DNA of 64,000 bases, taken from positions 1,054,001-1,118,000 of the forward strand of contig NZ_BAABED010000001.1 of the NCBI RefSeq assembly GCF_039539965.1. Reading direction: 5' to 3'. This document shows positions 1 to 8,240 of this stretch, piece by piece. This DNA is from Arthrobacter methylotrophus (GTDB lineage Bacteria; Actinomycetota; Actinomycetes; Actinomycetales; Micrococcaceae). The translations under genes were made by a program, and so were the position numbers. Position 1 is the stretch's first letter. Every line of letters starts with the position of its first letter. Below the pieces are notes generated by a model. That model ran no database searches and had not been told where the DNA came from. It saw only the letters and a program-made list of their open reading frames with translations.

Positions 1-758
1 GGGGAAACATGGTGGTCTGGATGCCCCTCGCCGTGGGTGCCGTTGCCTTGACCCTGTTCCTGATCCACGAATCCAGGACCCAGGAACCTATGCTGCCCCT
101 GCGGCTCTTCGGTATCCGCAACTTCGGCTGGGGGAACATCGCCACCTTGGCCATTTATGGCGCCCTCTCGCTGGGTTTCTTCGCCGTGGGCATCTATTTA
201 CAGCAAGTGGGGGGAATGAAGGCGACGACTGCGGGTATTGCGTTGCTTCCCGCGACTGTCCTCCTGATGCTGACGGCCTCGTTCTTCGGCGGACTGGCTG
301 GCAAGTACGGTCCGCGATGGTTCATGACCGCCGGGCCGTTCATCTGCGGAATCGGTTTCCTCATGACCCTGGCCGTCCAGGAGCCGTTGAACTACTGGAC
401 CCAGGTGCTACCCGGGCAGATCGTCTTCGGCATCGGGCTCAGCACTCTGGTGGCCCCCCTCACCGCGGCCATCCTGGGGGCCGTGCCCACCGAGGAGGCA
501 GGAATCGGTTCCGCCGTGAACAATGCGGTGGCCCGCATTGCGGGCTTGATATGCATCGCCTTTGCCGGGCTCATCATCGGTCCGGTCTTCACCCGGCAAG
601 GTCTGATGAACGCCGTGGTAGTCACGGCGGTCCTGTTCTTCATCGGGGCGGCGGCATCCGCCGTCGGGATCCGGAACCCCGTCTCGGGAGCTGCGTCGAC
701 AGGATCTCCGGAAGGCCCAGCCCCCGACGACGGCGGGACGGCGGCCCAGCGGGCCTAG
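1..758 (+). CDS. MFS drug efflux transporter, DHA2-like (5' end missing)
   Basis: C-terminal half of a major facilitator superfamily exporter; the reading frame is already open at the window edge, so the true start lies to the left. About seven hydrophobic segments are visible, which suits the second half of a 14-helix DHA2 (EmrB/QacA-like) proton-driven drug exporter in the cytoplasmic membrane. The segment GSAVNNAVARIAG near residues 168-180 resembles the conserved late motif of that family. The tail after the last helix is Gly/Pro/Ala-rich and probably cytoplasmic. Substrate cannot be told from this fragment. It converges on the DtxR-family gene downstream. Confidence 0.85.
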   Translation, partial: GNMVVWMPLAVGAVALTLFLIHESRTQEPMLPLRLFGIRNFGWGNIATLAIYGALSLGFFAVGIYLQQVGGMKATTAGIALLPATVLLMLTASFFGGLAGKYGPRWFMTAGPFICGIGFLMTLAVQEPLNYWTQVLPGQIVFGIGLSTLVAPLTAAILGAVPTEEAGIGSAVNNAVARIAGLICIAFAGLIIGPVFTRQGLMNAVVVTAVLFFIGAAASAVGIRNPVSGAASTGSPEGPAPDDGGTAAQRA

Positions 759-785
759 GACCGGGCAGTCCAAGACACCGATTGG

Positions 786-1499
786 TCAGCGGTCCGCGAG
801 GATGCAACCTTCGTGGGAGGTGTCTGTAGCTACCCACAGGGCGGAGGCGACCTCGTCGGCGAGGTCGTAATCCCGGCTTCCGGTGCCCTTTCCGATCCGG
901 ACCACCAGCGCACCGCCGAACGGTTTGCGGCCAATGACCTGGATAGTGGCATCAAGGTCGATTTCTTCGGCGGACAGGTACCGCAGCAGTTCGGGGTTTT
1001 CGTCGCTGATCCTGGTGATTTTTCCGGAATGGCCGTCGTCGAGCTCGATCATCCGGTGCGCGTGCGGCAACGCTATGGAACCTTCGGCTGTGGGGATGGG
1101 GTCACCGTGCGGATCGCGGGCGGGATTGCCCAGCTTGGCAGCCATGCGATCGATGAAGGTGTCCGAGACGGCGTGCTCGAGCAACTCGGCCTCGTCATGG
1201 ACTTCATCCCAGCTGTAACCAAGTTCCCGCACGAGGTACGTCTCGATGAGGCGGTGCCTGCGGACCATGCCCAAGGCAAGCTGAATTCCCCTGGGCGTCA
1301 AAGTAATGGCGCTGTAAGGCTGGTGGTCCACCAGGCCTTGGTCCTTGAGCTTGCGGACCATTTCCGAAACGGAGGAATTGGCGACGCCAAGCCGCTGCGC
1401 CAACTGGGTGGACGTGATGGGTTTGTCCTGCCACTCCGTAAAGGAGTAGATGACCTTGACGTAGTCCTCGATCGAGGAGGAGAGCGCACTGGTCTTCAC
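786..1499 (-). CDS. mntR: DtxR/MntR-family metal-dependent regulator, manganese-type ligand set
   Basis: Metal-activated DNA-binding repressor, 237 aa from a GTG start. It has an N-terminal winged helix (about residues 28-57), a dimerisation/metal domain (about 70-140) and a C-terminal SH3-like domain (about 165-235), the full three-domain DtxR architecture. Aligned to DtxR, the primary-site Met10 is Asp12 here and Cys102 is Glu105, while Glu108 and His109 are kept. This is the MntR-like ligand set, pointing to Mn2+ rather than Fe2+. Ancillary-site residues His82, Glu86 and His101 are also present. It lies 29 bp downstream of the methyltransferase gene and may be cotranscribed with it. Family is certain; metal choice is inferred. 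Confidence 0.88.
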   Translation of the reverse strand: MKTSALSSSIEDYVKVIYSFTEWQDKPITSTQLAQRLGVANSSVSEMVRKLKDQGLVDHQPYSAITLTPRGIQLALGMVRRHRLIETYLVRELGYSWDEVHDEAELLEHAVSDTFIDRMAAKLGNPARDPHGDPIPTAEGSIALPHAHRMIELDDGHSGKITRISDENPELLRYLSAEEIDLDATIQVIGRKPFGGALVVRIGKGTGSRDYDLADEVASALWVATDTSHEGCILADR

Positions 1500-1528
1500 G
1501 GTTCCAAGCCTATCGCGAACCGGCGGGC

Positions 1529-2305
1529 TCAGGCCTTCCGGGCGCGCCAGCTCTGCGTGAGATAGGGCAGGGGGATGAGCTCGCGCTCGGCGTGGCCCAG
1601 GTGTTCGAAGAGATACCAGTGGAGATTCCCCATGACCTTGGCCCGGGTGGCATCATTTGCCCTCAGGTAGTAGCTGCGCGATTTCGCCAGTTCCAGGATA
1701 TCGGCCGGGGTCACGGGATCCTCCCACTGCGTCATGTGACTTTCGAGGCCGGCGAACTCCGGCCCCACCACAGGCCGGAAGCCCGGTTTGTGGACATCGC
1801 CGGCATGCATGATGCGGGACAAACGGTGGACCCAGGGCGCCGAAGTGTCCAACTGGTTCCAGATCAAGCCGATCACCCCGGCGGGGCGCAGGATCCGGGC
1901 GATCTCGGTGCTGGCCGCGAGGGGATCGCACCAGTGCCAGGCCTGGGCAACGCAGACGACGTCGAATGCTGAATCCGCCAGTCCAGTTGCTTCGGCCGTT
2001 CCCTCCAGAGCGAGCACTTGTGGAAACGTTTTGCGTAGTTGCGTGAGCATGTCAGTGGACGGGTCCACTGCGGAGACGGCCAGCCCGCGCTCGAGGAGCA
2101 GCGCCGTGAACTTTCCGGTGCCGGCGCCCAGATCGGCTGCGTCCCGTGCGCCTTCCGGCAGGGGCCAGTCGGCCGAATCCGCAGGGTAGCCGGGCCGGAC
2201 CCGGTCATAGTGTTCTCCGCCGTCCTGGAAACTCTGACCGAGTTCAAGGCGCCGTTCGTCATGGAGCTTGGGGCCGGCTGACATGCCTTTGGGTCGCGGG
2301 GCCAC
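1529..2305 (-). CDS. class I SAM-dependent methyltransferase
   Basis: Cytosolic methyltransferase of 258 aa. The SAM-binding motif I (DLGAGTGKF, about residues 58-66) and an acidic post-I loop are clear, and the middle matches the Methyltransf_11 fold with a CVAQAWHW segment. The substrate is unknown. The GTG start is preferred because AAGGAG lies seven bases before it; an in-frame ATG seven codons later has no better ribosome site. It is transcribed towards the DtxR-family gene and follows the SufS-like gene by about 50 bp, so it could also belong to the riboswitch-controlled transcript. That would fit a SAM-using enzyme but is not proven. Confidence 0.85.
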   Translation of the reverse strand: MAPRPKGMSAGPKLHDERRLELGQSFQDGGEHYDRVRPGYPADSADWPLPEGARDAADLGAGTGKFTALLLERGLAVSAVDPSTDMLTQLRKTFPQVLALEGTAEATGLADSAFDVVCVAQAWHWCDPLAASTEIARILRPAGVIGLIWNQLDTSAPWVHRLSRIMHAGDVHKPGFRPVVGPEFAGLESHMTQWEDPVTPADILELAKSRSYYLRANDATRAKVMGNLHWYLFEHLGHAERELIPLPYLTQSWRARKA

Positions 2306-2355
2306 GCAGGGACTCCTTCTGAGGGCGTGAAAAATACCCTACGAATCTACCGCAA

Positions 2356-3762
2356 TCAGTCGGTGCTGCAGGGTGCTGCCCCTGCGGTCCCAGGAGTGTT
2401 GGGGGCCCACTCCGGGTAGCTGCGGTGGTCGTTTGCGGGGACCCAACGGCCGGAGTCCACGACGTAGTCCCAGCCGAGGCCGTTGGATTTGAGGGACTGG
2501 ATGCCTGCGATAAGCCGGGTTGCGTCTTCCAGCCGCGAACCCACGCCGAAACTCGCCCGCAGCGAACCGGAGGGAAGTCCGAGACGCTTGAGCAGCGGAT
2601 GCGCGCAAAAACGACCGTCCCGCAGGCCGATCCCGTGCTCGGCAGCAAGATAGGCGGCCACCAGGCCGGCGTCGTAGCCCTGGAGCGAGAAGTTCACCAC
2701 GCCGATGGTGTCCTGGGGAGGAGTGTCGCTAAAGATTTGATGCACGGTCACGCCGTCGATTTCCCTGAGGCCCTCAACAAGGTGCGAGCGGATGGCCGCT
2801 TCATGGGCGTGCCATTCGTCATGGTCGAGGCCGGCAATGACCTGCGTGGCCCGGGCAAGCGTGGCCGCGCCGAGCACGTTCGGCGAACCGCCCTCGTGCC
2901 TGGCCGGCCCCGTGGCCCAGCTGACGGAATCAAGGCGTGCTTCGCGGACGGCCCCGCCTCCAGCCAGGTGCGGCGTTCCGGCGTCGAGCCAATCAGGACG
3001 GCCAACCAACACCCCTGCACCGAACGGCGCGTAGAGTTTGTGCCCCGAGAAAGCCAGGTAGTCAACATCCGCGGCAGCGATGTCGATTCGGCGGTGGGGG
3101 GCGAGCTGCGCCGCGTCCACCACGATCCTGGCCCCGAATTCGTGGGCGAGGGCAGCGAGAGTCTTGATGGGGAGGATCTCGCCGGTCACGTTCGAGGCGC
3201 CGGTGACCGCCAAGAGGCTGACACCACCCTGGGAAAGGGCCGTTCGGACATTGGCTACGGTTTCGGTCAAAGTTCCCGCCGCAATGATGCTGCGGTGGGG
3301 GACCCTTTGCCATGGCAGCAGATTGGCGTGGTGTTCGATGTCCAAGTAGAGGACTTCGCCGGCGTGCCGGCCGTCCTCGAGGGGCAGGCAACCGGCCAGG
3401 AGATTGAGGGAATCGGTGGTGTTGCGGGTGAAGATCACGGAATCGTCCGAGCGCCCGCCAACGAAGTCACGGACGATGTTGCGGGCGTTCTCGTAGACAG
3501 AAGTGCTGATCTGGGAGGCGTAGCCTGCGCCGCGGTGGACACTCGCGTAGTACGGGAGGATTTCGTTTAGGTAGGCGGAAACAACGGTCAGGGCAGGTGT
3601 CGAGGCGCCGTAGTCGAGGTTGGCGTAGCGGATGTGTCCGCCTTGGATCAGGGGGGCCTGCAGTTCCGCGCCGGTAACGGCGGCCAACGGGCGCGACGCC
3701 GGATGCGGGGATACGCCATACTGCTGGGGGATGGCGGGAGATGTAAATGTGGCTGTGCTCAT
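2356..3762 (-). CDS. class V aminotransferase, SufS/CsdA-like cysteine desulfurase
   Basis: PLP enzyme of 468 aa in the aminotransferase class V family. The Schiff-base lysine is in SGHKLYAPFG (Lys242), the cofactor-stacking His in DIEHHANLLP, and a cysteine sits in the RDGRFCAHPL loop (Cys386) where SufS carries its persulfide cysteine. It could therefore mobilise sulfur from cysteine, but no suf genes are nearby, so it need not serve Fe-S assembly. Homologues in actinobacteria are often named only 'aminotransferase class V'. A SAM-IV riboswitch lies directly upstream, so expression should fall when SAM is plentiful, placing it in sulfur or methionine metabolism. GAGG precedes the ATG start. 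The last 30 residues are a poorly conserved tail. Confidence 0.88.
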   Translation of the reverse strand: MSTATFTSPAIPQQYGVSPHPASRPLAAVTGAELQAPLIQGGHIRYANLDYGASTPALTVVSAYLNEILPYYASVHRGAGYASQISTSVYENARNIVRDFVGGRSDDSVIFTRNTTDSLNLLAGCLPLEDGRHAGEVLYLDIEHHANLLPWQRVPHRSIIAAGTLTETVANVRTALSQGGVSLLAVTGASNVTGEILPIKTLAALAHEFGARIVVDAAQLAPHRRIDIAAADVDYLAFSGHKLYAPFGAGVLVGRPDWLDAGTPHLAGGGAVREARLDSVSWATGPARHEGGSPNVLGAATLARATQVIAGLDHDEWHAHEAAIRSHLVEGLREIDGVTVHQIFSDTPPQDTIGVVNFSLQGYDAGLVAAYLAAEHGIGLRDGRFCAHPLLKRLGLPSGSLRASFGVGSRLEDATRLIAGIQSLKSNGLGWDYVVDSGRWVPANDHRSYPEWAPNTPGTAGAAPCSTD

Positions 3763-3780
3763 GGGACCTCACTCAAGAGG

Positions 3781-3801
3781 GACCCCTGCGTACAGGGGGT
3801 C
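3781..3801 (-). promoter_or_regulatory. hairpin between SAM-IV aptamer and start codon
   Basis: Inverted repeat of about eight pairs (GACCCCCTG / CAGGGGTC on the minus strand, with one extra G) lying between the riboswitch aptamer and the ribosome-binding site of the SufS-like gene. Its upstream arm overlaps the last bases of the aptamer's 3' pseudoknot strand, so the two structures may be mutually exclusive and this could be part of the expression platform. No T-run follows, so control of translation looks more likely than termination. Confidence 0.5.
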
Positions 3802-3910
3802 CGCGCTTGCCGTATCCGTTCCGGACCGGCCGGGTCGTCACCCGGGGCACCCCGCCGCGATGGAGGGTTGCCGGCCAGCAAACCGGGGTTTCGCGCTGGC
3901 ACTCGTGACC
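3798..3910 (-). ncRNA. SAM-IV riboswitch
   Basis: The minus strand from 3910 down matches the SAM-IV aptamer as I recall it from mycobacteria. It starts with GGTCACGAGTGCCAGC, followed by the CCCCGGTTTGCTGG hairpin, CCGGCAACCCTCC, GCGGGGTGCCCCGGGTGA and CGACC. A variable stem follows, and then the 3' pseudoknot strand GGCAAGCGCGGACC. GCAAGC can pair with GTTTGC of the upstream loop. The element senses S-adenosylmethionine and is found in actinobacteria ahead of sulfur and methionine genes. It lies about 35 bases before the start codon of the SufS-like gene on the same strand. Confidence 0.92.
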
Positions 3911-4004
3911 TGTAAAGAGCGTAGGACACCTGCAGAGCTGGTTCCAATGTGACCGGCGATTGTTAAGCCGATTGTTACAAAACCGGAAAGAGTGCCTTTT
4001 GTCG

Positions 4005-4045
4005 AAGAAAAAGCGGCGGACGCCCCGAAAAGGTGGCGTCCGCCG
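4005..4045 (-). terminator. rho-independent terminator after hisN
   Basis: Perfect 11-bp stem (CGGCGGACGCC / GGCGTCCGCCG, 4014-4024 with 4035-4045), ten-base loop, followed on the minus strand by CTTTTTCTTC. It lies about 25 bp beyond the hisN stop and ends the aroA-rsgA-hisN transcription unit. Confidence 0.9.
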
Positions 4046-4070
4046 TCGTTTGTTCAGTGAGAAGACTACT

Positions 4071-4883
4071 TCAGAAGAGGTCGTCGAGTTCCGGGTTGAG
4101 CCTCTTGAGGACCTCTGAGTGCAGGATCGAGTTGGTGGCAACGGCGTTTCCGCCGAACGGGCCGTCCGCGCCGTCCAGGGACGTGAAGCGCCCCCCGGCT
4201 TCGGTCACGATCGGGACCAGTGCCGCCATATCGTAGATCTGAAGTTCCGGCTCGGCGGCGATATCCACGGCACCCTCGGCCACCAGGCAGTAGGACCAGA
4301 AGTCGCCGTACGCGCGGCTGCGCCAGACGTCGTTCTCAAGGCCAAGGAAGTTGTCCAGCGAACCGCGCTCCTTCCATTCGGAGAGCTCCGAATAGGAAAG
4401 CGAAGCGTCTTCAAGCCGCGACACGTTGGAAACCTTCAGTCGGGTGGCCGCGGCAAGCGAACGGCCCATGTAGGCGCCGGAGCCCTTGGCTGCCCACCAA
4501 CGCTTGCCGAGTGCGGGAGCGCTGACGAGCCCCACCACGACCTCTCCCTCATCCACGAGGGCGATCAGCGTTGCCCAGACGGGAACGCCACGCACAAAGT
4601 TCTTGGTCCCATCGATAGGATCGATGATCCAACGCCGCGAGCCGTGGCCGGTGCTGCCGAATTCTTCCCCGAGAACGGCGTCGCGGGGGCGGGAACGGGA
4701 GAGCTGCCCGCGGATTGCTTCCTCGGCGGCTTTGTCGGCATCGGTGACCGGGCTCAGGTCGGGTTTGGTCTCCACCTTGAGGTCCAGTGCCTTGAACCGT
4801 TCCATGGTCAGGGAATCGACGGAGTCGGCCAGTACATGGGCCAGCCGCAGGTCGTCGTTGTAGCTCGAATCGGGTTGGGTCAT
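4071..4883 (-). CDS. hisN: histidinol-phosphatase, inositol monophosphatase family
   Basis: Removes phosphate from histidinol phosphate in histidine synthesis; 270 aa, normal for actinobacterial HisN. The metal-dependent phosphatase signatures are GEEFG (72-76), WIIDPIDGT (85-93) and the C-terminal [10 protein letters not shown] (about 215-225, the usual W/I-D-x-A motif with its ligand Asp). Related IMPase-family enzymes act on inositol phosphate or PAP, so substrate is inferred from family resemblance. It is the last gene of a minus-strand unit after rsgA and ends at a strong terminator. Confidence 0.87.
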   Translation of the reverse strand: MTQPDSSYNDDLRLAHVLADSVDSLTMERFKALDLKVETKPDLSPVTDADKAAEEAIRGQLSRSRPRDAVLGEEFGSTGHGSRRWIIDPIDGTKNFVRGVPVWATLIALVDEGEVVVGLVSAPALGKRWWAAKGSGAYMGRSLAAATRLKVSNVSRLEDASLSYSELSEWKERGSLDNFLGLENDVWRSRAYGDFWSYCLVAEGAVDIAAEPELQIYDMAALVPIVTEAGGRFTSLDGADGPFGGNAVATNSILHSEVLKRLNPELDDLF

Positions 4884-4943
4884 GGTTCCAAACTACCGTC
4901 TATTCGCAGGTGAAACGGGGAGGTAGGACGCCAAGGGGCGCAC

Positions 4944-5007
4944 AGTCAGTCGACCCCGCTGTTAGTTGACCGTGCTGTTAATTGAAAGTGCTGCTAATTA
5001 ACAGTGC
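4944..5007 (-). repeat. four tandem 16-bp repeats at the rsgA 3' end
   Basis: Four diverged copies of a 16-bp unit lie head to tail: 4944-4959, 4960-4975, 4976-4991 and 4992-5007. On the plus strand they read roughly TGTTARTTGAMMGTGC, with TG(C/T)TAATT and a closing GTGC or CCGC best kept. The last copy carries the final codons and stop codon of rsgA, so the array begins inside the gene and runs into the spacer before hisN. Confidence 0.8.
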
Positions 5008-6109
5008 CCAGCTCCTTCGCCTCTTGGGCTTCCATGCGCGGGTCTGCACCGAGGAGCCGGCGCAACGACGCGAGGCGCGCGGCGCCCGACTCGCCGGCAT
5101 GGCCATCAGCCACCCAGGAATCCAGTCCGCAACGAACGGCGGCGGCATCGTGTTTACAGCCTCGCTCGCACATTTCCGTTCCGGGTTCCAGATCCGGGAA
5201 GGCATGCAGGATGCGGTCCGGGTTCACGTGGGCCAGGCCGAAGGAACGGATGCCGGGAGTATCGATGATCCAACTGCCGCCAGGGGCGTCGCTGAGCTTC
5301 AGTGCAAGCGCAGAGGACGAGGTGTGCCGTCCGCGACCCGTCACGGCGTTGACCCCGCCGGTGGCGCGCTCGGCCCCGGTGAGGGCATTCACCATGGTGG
5401 ACTTCCCGACGCCGGAATGGCCGAGCAGTACGGTGACCTTCCCGTCGAGGTAGTGCCGCAACTGGCCGACGGCGTCGCCATCGAGGCGGGCGGACAAACC
5501 GTCGTCGGATCGTGCATCGATGCCGGAGGCGCCTGCGTCCGCCGTCCGGCTGATGATGATGGGGAAACCCAGGCTCACGTAGTTGGAGAGCAGTTCTGTC
5601 GGATCCTTTACGTCCGCTTTGGTGACGAGCAGCAGCGGTTCGATTCCGGCGTCGTACGCCGCTACTAGGGCGCGGTCGATAAATCCGGTCCGCGGTTCCG
5701 GGTTGGCGGACGCAACCACCACTACGAGCTGGTCTGCATTCGCGACCACTGCCCGTTCGATCGGGTCCGTGTCATCGGCGCTTCGCCGCAGGAGGGTTTT
5801 TCGCTCTTCGACGCGCACGAGGCGGGCGAGGGTGTCCGGTGCCCCGGACACGTCGCCGACGAGTGCCACGAAGTCTCCGGGAACCACCGGGGAGCGCCGG
5901 AGTTCCCGGGCACGGGCCGCAATGATGATGCGCTCATTGTCCGAGCTTTCGCCTACTATCGCGGTGTAACGGCCGCGGTCGACCGTAACGATGCGTCCGA
6001 TCACGGCGTCGTCGTGGCTGGGGCGATCCTTCGTGCGGGGGCGTGAGCCCTTCTTGTTGGGGCGGATCCGTACATCGGATTCATCCCAGGAGCTTGCGTC
6101 GCGAGCCAT
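4994..6109 (-). CDS. rsgA: ribosome small-subunit-dependent GTPase A
   Basis: Circularly permuted GTPase that helps mature the 30S subunit; 371 aa. An OB-fold occupies about residues 35-105. The G motifs appear in permuted order: TKAD (163-166, G4), GHSGVGKS (230-237, G1) and DTPG (283-286, G3). The C-terminal zinc knuckle has Cys314, Cys318, His320 and Cys327. The first 35 residues are basic and poorly conserved. It starts two bases after the aroA stop, so the two are surely cotranscribed. Its stop codon lies within a 16-bp tandem repeat array. Confidence 0.95.
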   Translation of the reverse strand: MARDASSWDESDVRIRPNKKGSRPRTKDRPSHDDAVIGRIVTVDRGRYTAIVGESSDNERIIIAARARELRRSPVVPGDFVALVGDVSGAPDTLARLVRVEERKTLLRRSADDTDPIERAVVANADQLVVVVASANPEPRTGFIDRALVAAYDAGIEPLLLVTKADVKDPTELLSNYVSLGFPIIISRTADAGASGIDARSDDGLSARLDGDAVGQLRHYLDGKVTVLLGHSGVGKSTMVNALTGAERATGGVNAVTGRGRHTSSSALALKLSDAPGGSWIIDTPGIRSFGLAHVNPDRILHAFPDLEPGTEMCERGCKHDAAAVRCGLDSWVADGHAGESGAARLASLRRLLGADPRMEAQEAKELGTVN

Positions 6110-6111
6110 CG

Positions 6112-7506
6112 TCAGTTGCTTGTCTCCGTTGAACCAGTGTCCGCGGCCGCTTGGCCACCACTGAGCATCGATGCCCAGATTTGCGGAAATTCGGGCATGG
6201 TCTTGGACGTGGTCGCGATGTCTTCAACCTGGACACCGTCGACGGCGAGCCCCAGGATGGCGCCGGCCGTCGCCATCCGGTGGTCGGCGTAGCTGTGCAC
6301 GACGCCGGCATGCAGTGTTGCGGGACGGATCACCAAGCCGTCACTGGTTTCCTCGGCGTCACCGCCCAGCCGGTTGATTTCGGCAACGAGTGCGGCGAGC
6401 CTGTCCGTTTCGTGTCCGCGCAGATGCGCGATGCCGGTGAGCCGGGAGGGCCCCGACGCGAGAGCGCACAATGCCGCAACCGTGGGGGCAAGCTCACTGG
6501 TTTCGTCGAAGTCCCCGCCCAGGATGTCGGAACCACCCTTGACTGTCAGCGTGCCGTTATCCAACGTGACAACGGCGCCCATAGCGGCAAGAATGTTCCG
6601 CCAGAGATCGCCGACCTGAGTGGTATTCGTTGGCCAGTTGGGGATGCGGATGGTCCCCTTGGTGGCCAACGCCGCAGCCAGAAACGGGCCGGCATTGGAG
6701 AGATCCTGTTCGATCCTTTGATCGAAGGCTTGAATGGTGCCCGGGGACACGCGCCAATGGTTCGGCACGGAGTCGTCAACCTGCACACCCACGCCGCGCA
6801 GGACGGACACTGTCATGCTGATGTGGTCGAGGCTGGGTACGGGCTTGCCGACATGCTCAAGGTGAAGGCCCTCGTCGAAGCGGGCACCCACCAGCAGTAG
6901 TGCGGAGACGAACTGCGAAGAGGCGCTCGCATCGATCACCAAGTGGCCACCACGAACAGAGCCAGTACCGGAAACCTTGAACGGCAGGGAGTTCGCCGTT
7001 TGCCCGTCCACACCGCTGACTCCCACTCCGAGTGTTCGGAGGGCTTCGATGATGGTGCCCATGGGACGGTTCCGGGCGTGCGGATCGCCGTCGAATACCG
7101 TAGCGCCGTTGCGGAGCGCAGCAAGGGGCGGCACGAAGCGCATGACCGTGCCGGCAAGGCCGCAGTCGATGGCCGTCTCTGACGCGGCGATCGCCGGATC
7201 GATGGGAGTTACTTCAAGATCCGGGCCGTACTGGCCATCGCCGGGAACCTCCGTAACCGTGGCGCCGAGCTGGCGCAGGGCCGCGACCATGAGCGCCGAG
7301 TCCCTGGAGTGCAGGGGTGCCCGCAGCCTGGACGGCCCGTTGGCCAAGGCCGCCAAGACGAGATAGCGGTTAGTCAGCGACTTCGAACCAGGAACCGTGA
7401 CCGTGGCATCTACCGGGCGGTTCGCGAAAGGCGCCCTCCACAGAGGGGGCGTGGAGGCGGGGCTGCTGCCCGAATCGGCTGTCTGCGTGGCGGGGGTTCC
7501 TGGCAT
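6112..7506 (-). CDS. aroA: 3-phosphoshikimate 1-carboxyvinyltransferase (EPSP synthase)
   Basis: Joins phosphoenolpyruvate to shikimate 3-phosphate in aromatic amino acid synthesis; 464 aa, with an N-terminal extension of about 25 residues. Signatures: GSKSLTNR (40-47, phosphate binding), [11 protein letters not shown] (about residues 138-148), [12 protein letters not shown] (about 195-206), and near the C-terminus LRGHETDR and [10 protein letters not shown]. It is transcribed from a doxX-like gene six bases upstream into rsgA two bases downstream. The aroA-rsgA pair is a common actinobacterial arrangement. Confidence 0.96.
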   Translation of the reverse strand: MPGTPATQTADSGSSPASTPPLWRAPFANRPVDATVTVPGSKSLTNRYLVLAALANGPSRLRAPLHSRDSALMVAALRQLGATVTEVPGDGQYGPDLEVTPIDPAIAASETAIDCGLAGTVMRFVPPLAALRNGATVFDGDPHARNRPMGTIIEALRTLGVGVSGVDGQTANSLPFKVSGTGSVRGGHLVIDASASSQFVSALLLVGARFDEGLHLEHVGKPVPSLDHISMTVSVLRGVGVQVDDSVPNHWRVSPGTIQAFDQRIEQDLSNAGPFLAAALATKGTIRIPNWPTNTTQVGDLWRNILAAMGAVVTLDNGTLTVKGGSDILGGDFDETSELAPTVAALCALASGPSRLTGIAHLRGHETDRLAALVAEINRLGGDAEETSDGLVIRPATLHAGVVHSYADHRMATAGAILGLAVDGVQVEDIATTSKTMPEFPQIWASMLSGGQAAADTGSTETSN

Positions 7507-7512
7507 GCTTCC

Positions 7513-8028
7513 TTATGCTCCAACTGCGTTGTCTACGGCCTTGCGGACGGCCCGGTCTGTTTTCTTGATCTGCTTTCCCGTGGCCTTCTTGGCGTCCATG
7601 GCGAGGTGCTCGGCGCGCCATGCGAGGCTGGGTTTGCCCGCAGTGTCGACGGCGGCAAGAAGAACGCCGCCTGTCAAGGAAATGTTCTTGAGCAACTGGG
7701 CGCGGCGGCCGAGGCGGCCTTCCTTGGTGCTGATGTCCGCGGAACGCCATTCAACAAAGGCGTTGAGGACCGAGATCCCGGCAAGCAGCGTGGCCGAGAA
7801 CCGGGAGCACTTGCCGAGGGCCAGCAGCGCACCGGCGCCTACCTGCGTGCCGCCGATGACTCGTGCAAGCAACTTTTCGTCAGCAGGGAAAGGCAGCGAC
7901 TGAGCGGCGCGGCGCAGCAGCGGAGAAAGCTGCTGGGCAGTGTCATCCGCATTCTTGAGCTTGTCCAGCCCGGCGACGACAAAGCTGGACGCCAACATTG
8001 GCCTGGCGAGAAAACGGACGAGGGACAT
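7513..8028 (-). CDS. DoxX-family membrane protein
   Basis: Small four-helix membrane protein of 171 aa. Hydrophobic stretches lie near residues 8-20, 60-75, 80-95 and 120-135, with the family's FVVAGLDKLKN motif close to the N-terminus. DoxX proteins are poorly defined; some take part in oxidoreductase complexes or redox stress. The ATG at 8028 is preferred over an upstream in-frame ATG at 8055 because AGGAGG lies at ideal distance. The last 40 residues are Lys/Arg-rich and cytoplasmic. It leads the doxX-aroA-rsgA-hisN unit and is divergent from sigR. Confidence 0.85.
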   Translation of the reverse strand: MSLVRFLARPMLASSFVVAGLDKLKNADDTAQQLSPLLRRAAQSLPFPADEKLLARVIGGTQVGAGALLALGKCSRFSATLLAGISVLNAFVEWRSADISTKEGRLGRRAQLLKNISLTGGVLLAAVDTAGKPSLAWRAEHLAMDAKKATGKQIKKTDRAVRKAVDNAVGA

Positions 8029-8127
8029 ATTTGCCTCCTGGATGGCTTGCCACAATGGTCAGGTGGTGCTGCGTTCAAGTGGTGCGGGGTTCACGGGGTG
8101 CAGTCGGTTCTAGTGTTGCATCTTTGC

Positions 8128-8154
8128 GGAATATTTGCCCGGAGCCTGCGGTTG
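8128..8154 (+). promoter_or_regulatory. SigR-type promoter of sigR
   Basis: GGAAT (8128-8132), an 18-base spacer, then GTTG (8151-8154). This matches the SigR/SigH thiol-stress promoter pattern of actinobacteria (GGAAT - 18 bases - GTT). It would start a transcript near 8160, so sigR is probably autoregulated as in Streptomyces and mycobacteria. Confidence 0.8.
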
Positions 8155-8240
8155 TGAAAAGAGGGTGCGGTAAGGGCTGGACCTTTGGTTGAGGTGTGTG
8201 TCGGGCGCGCCTGTGACACAAGTGGAGCGGAGTTGGTTTT

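Noticed and set aside
4944..5007. 16-bp tandem repeats as a CRISPR-like array
   Set aside because: Units touch each other with no spacers, and no cas gene is present.
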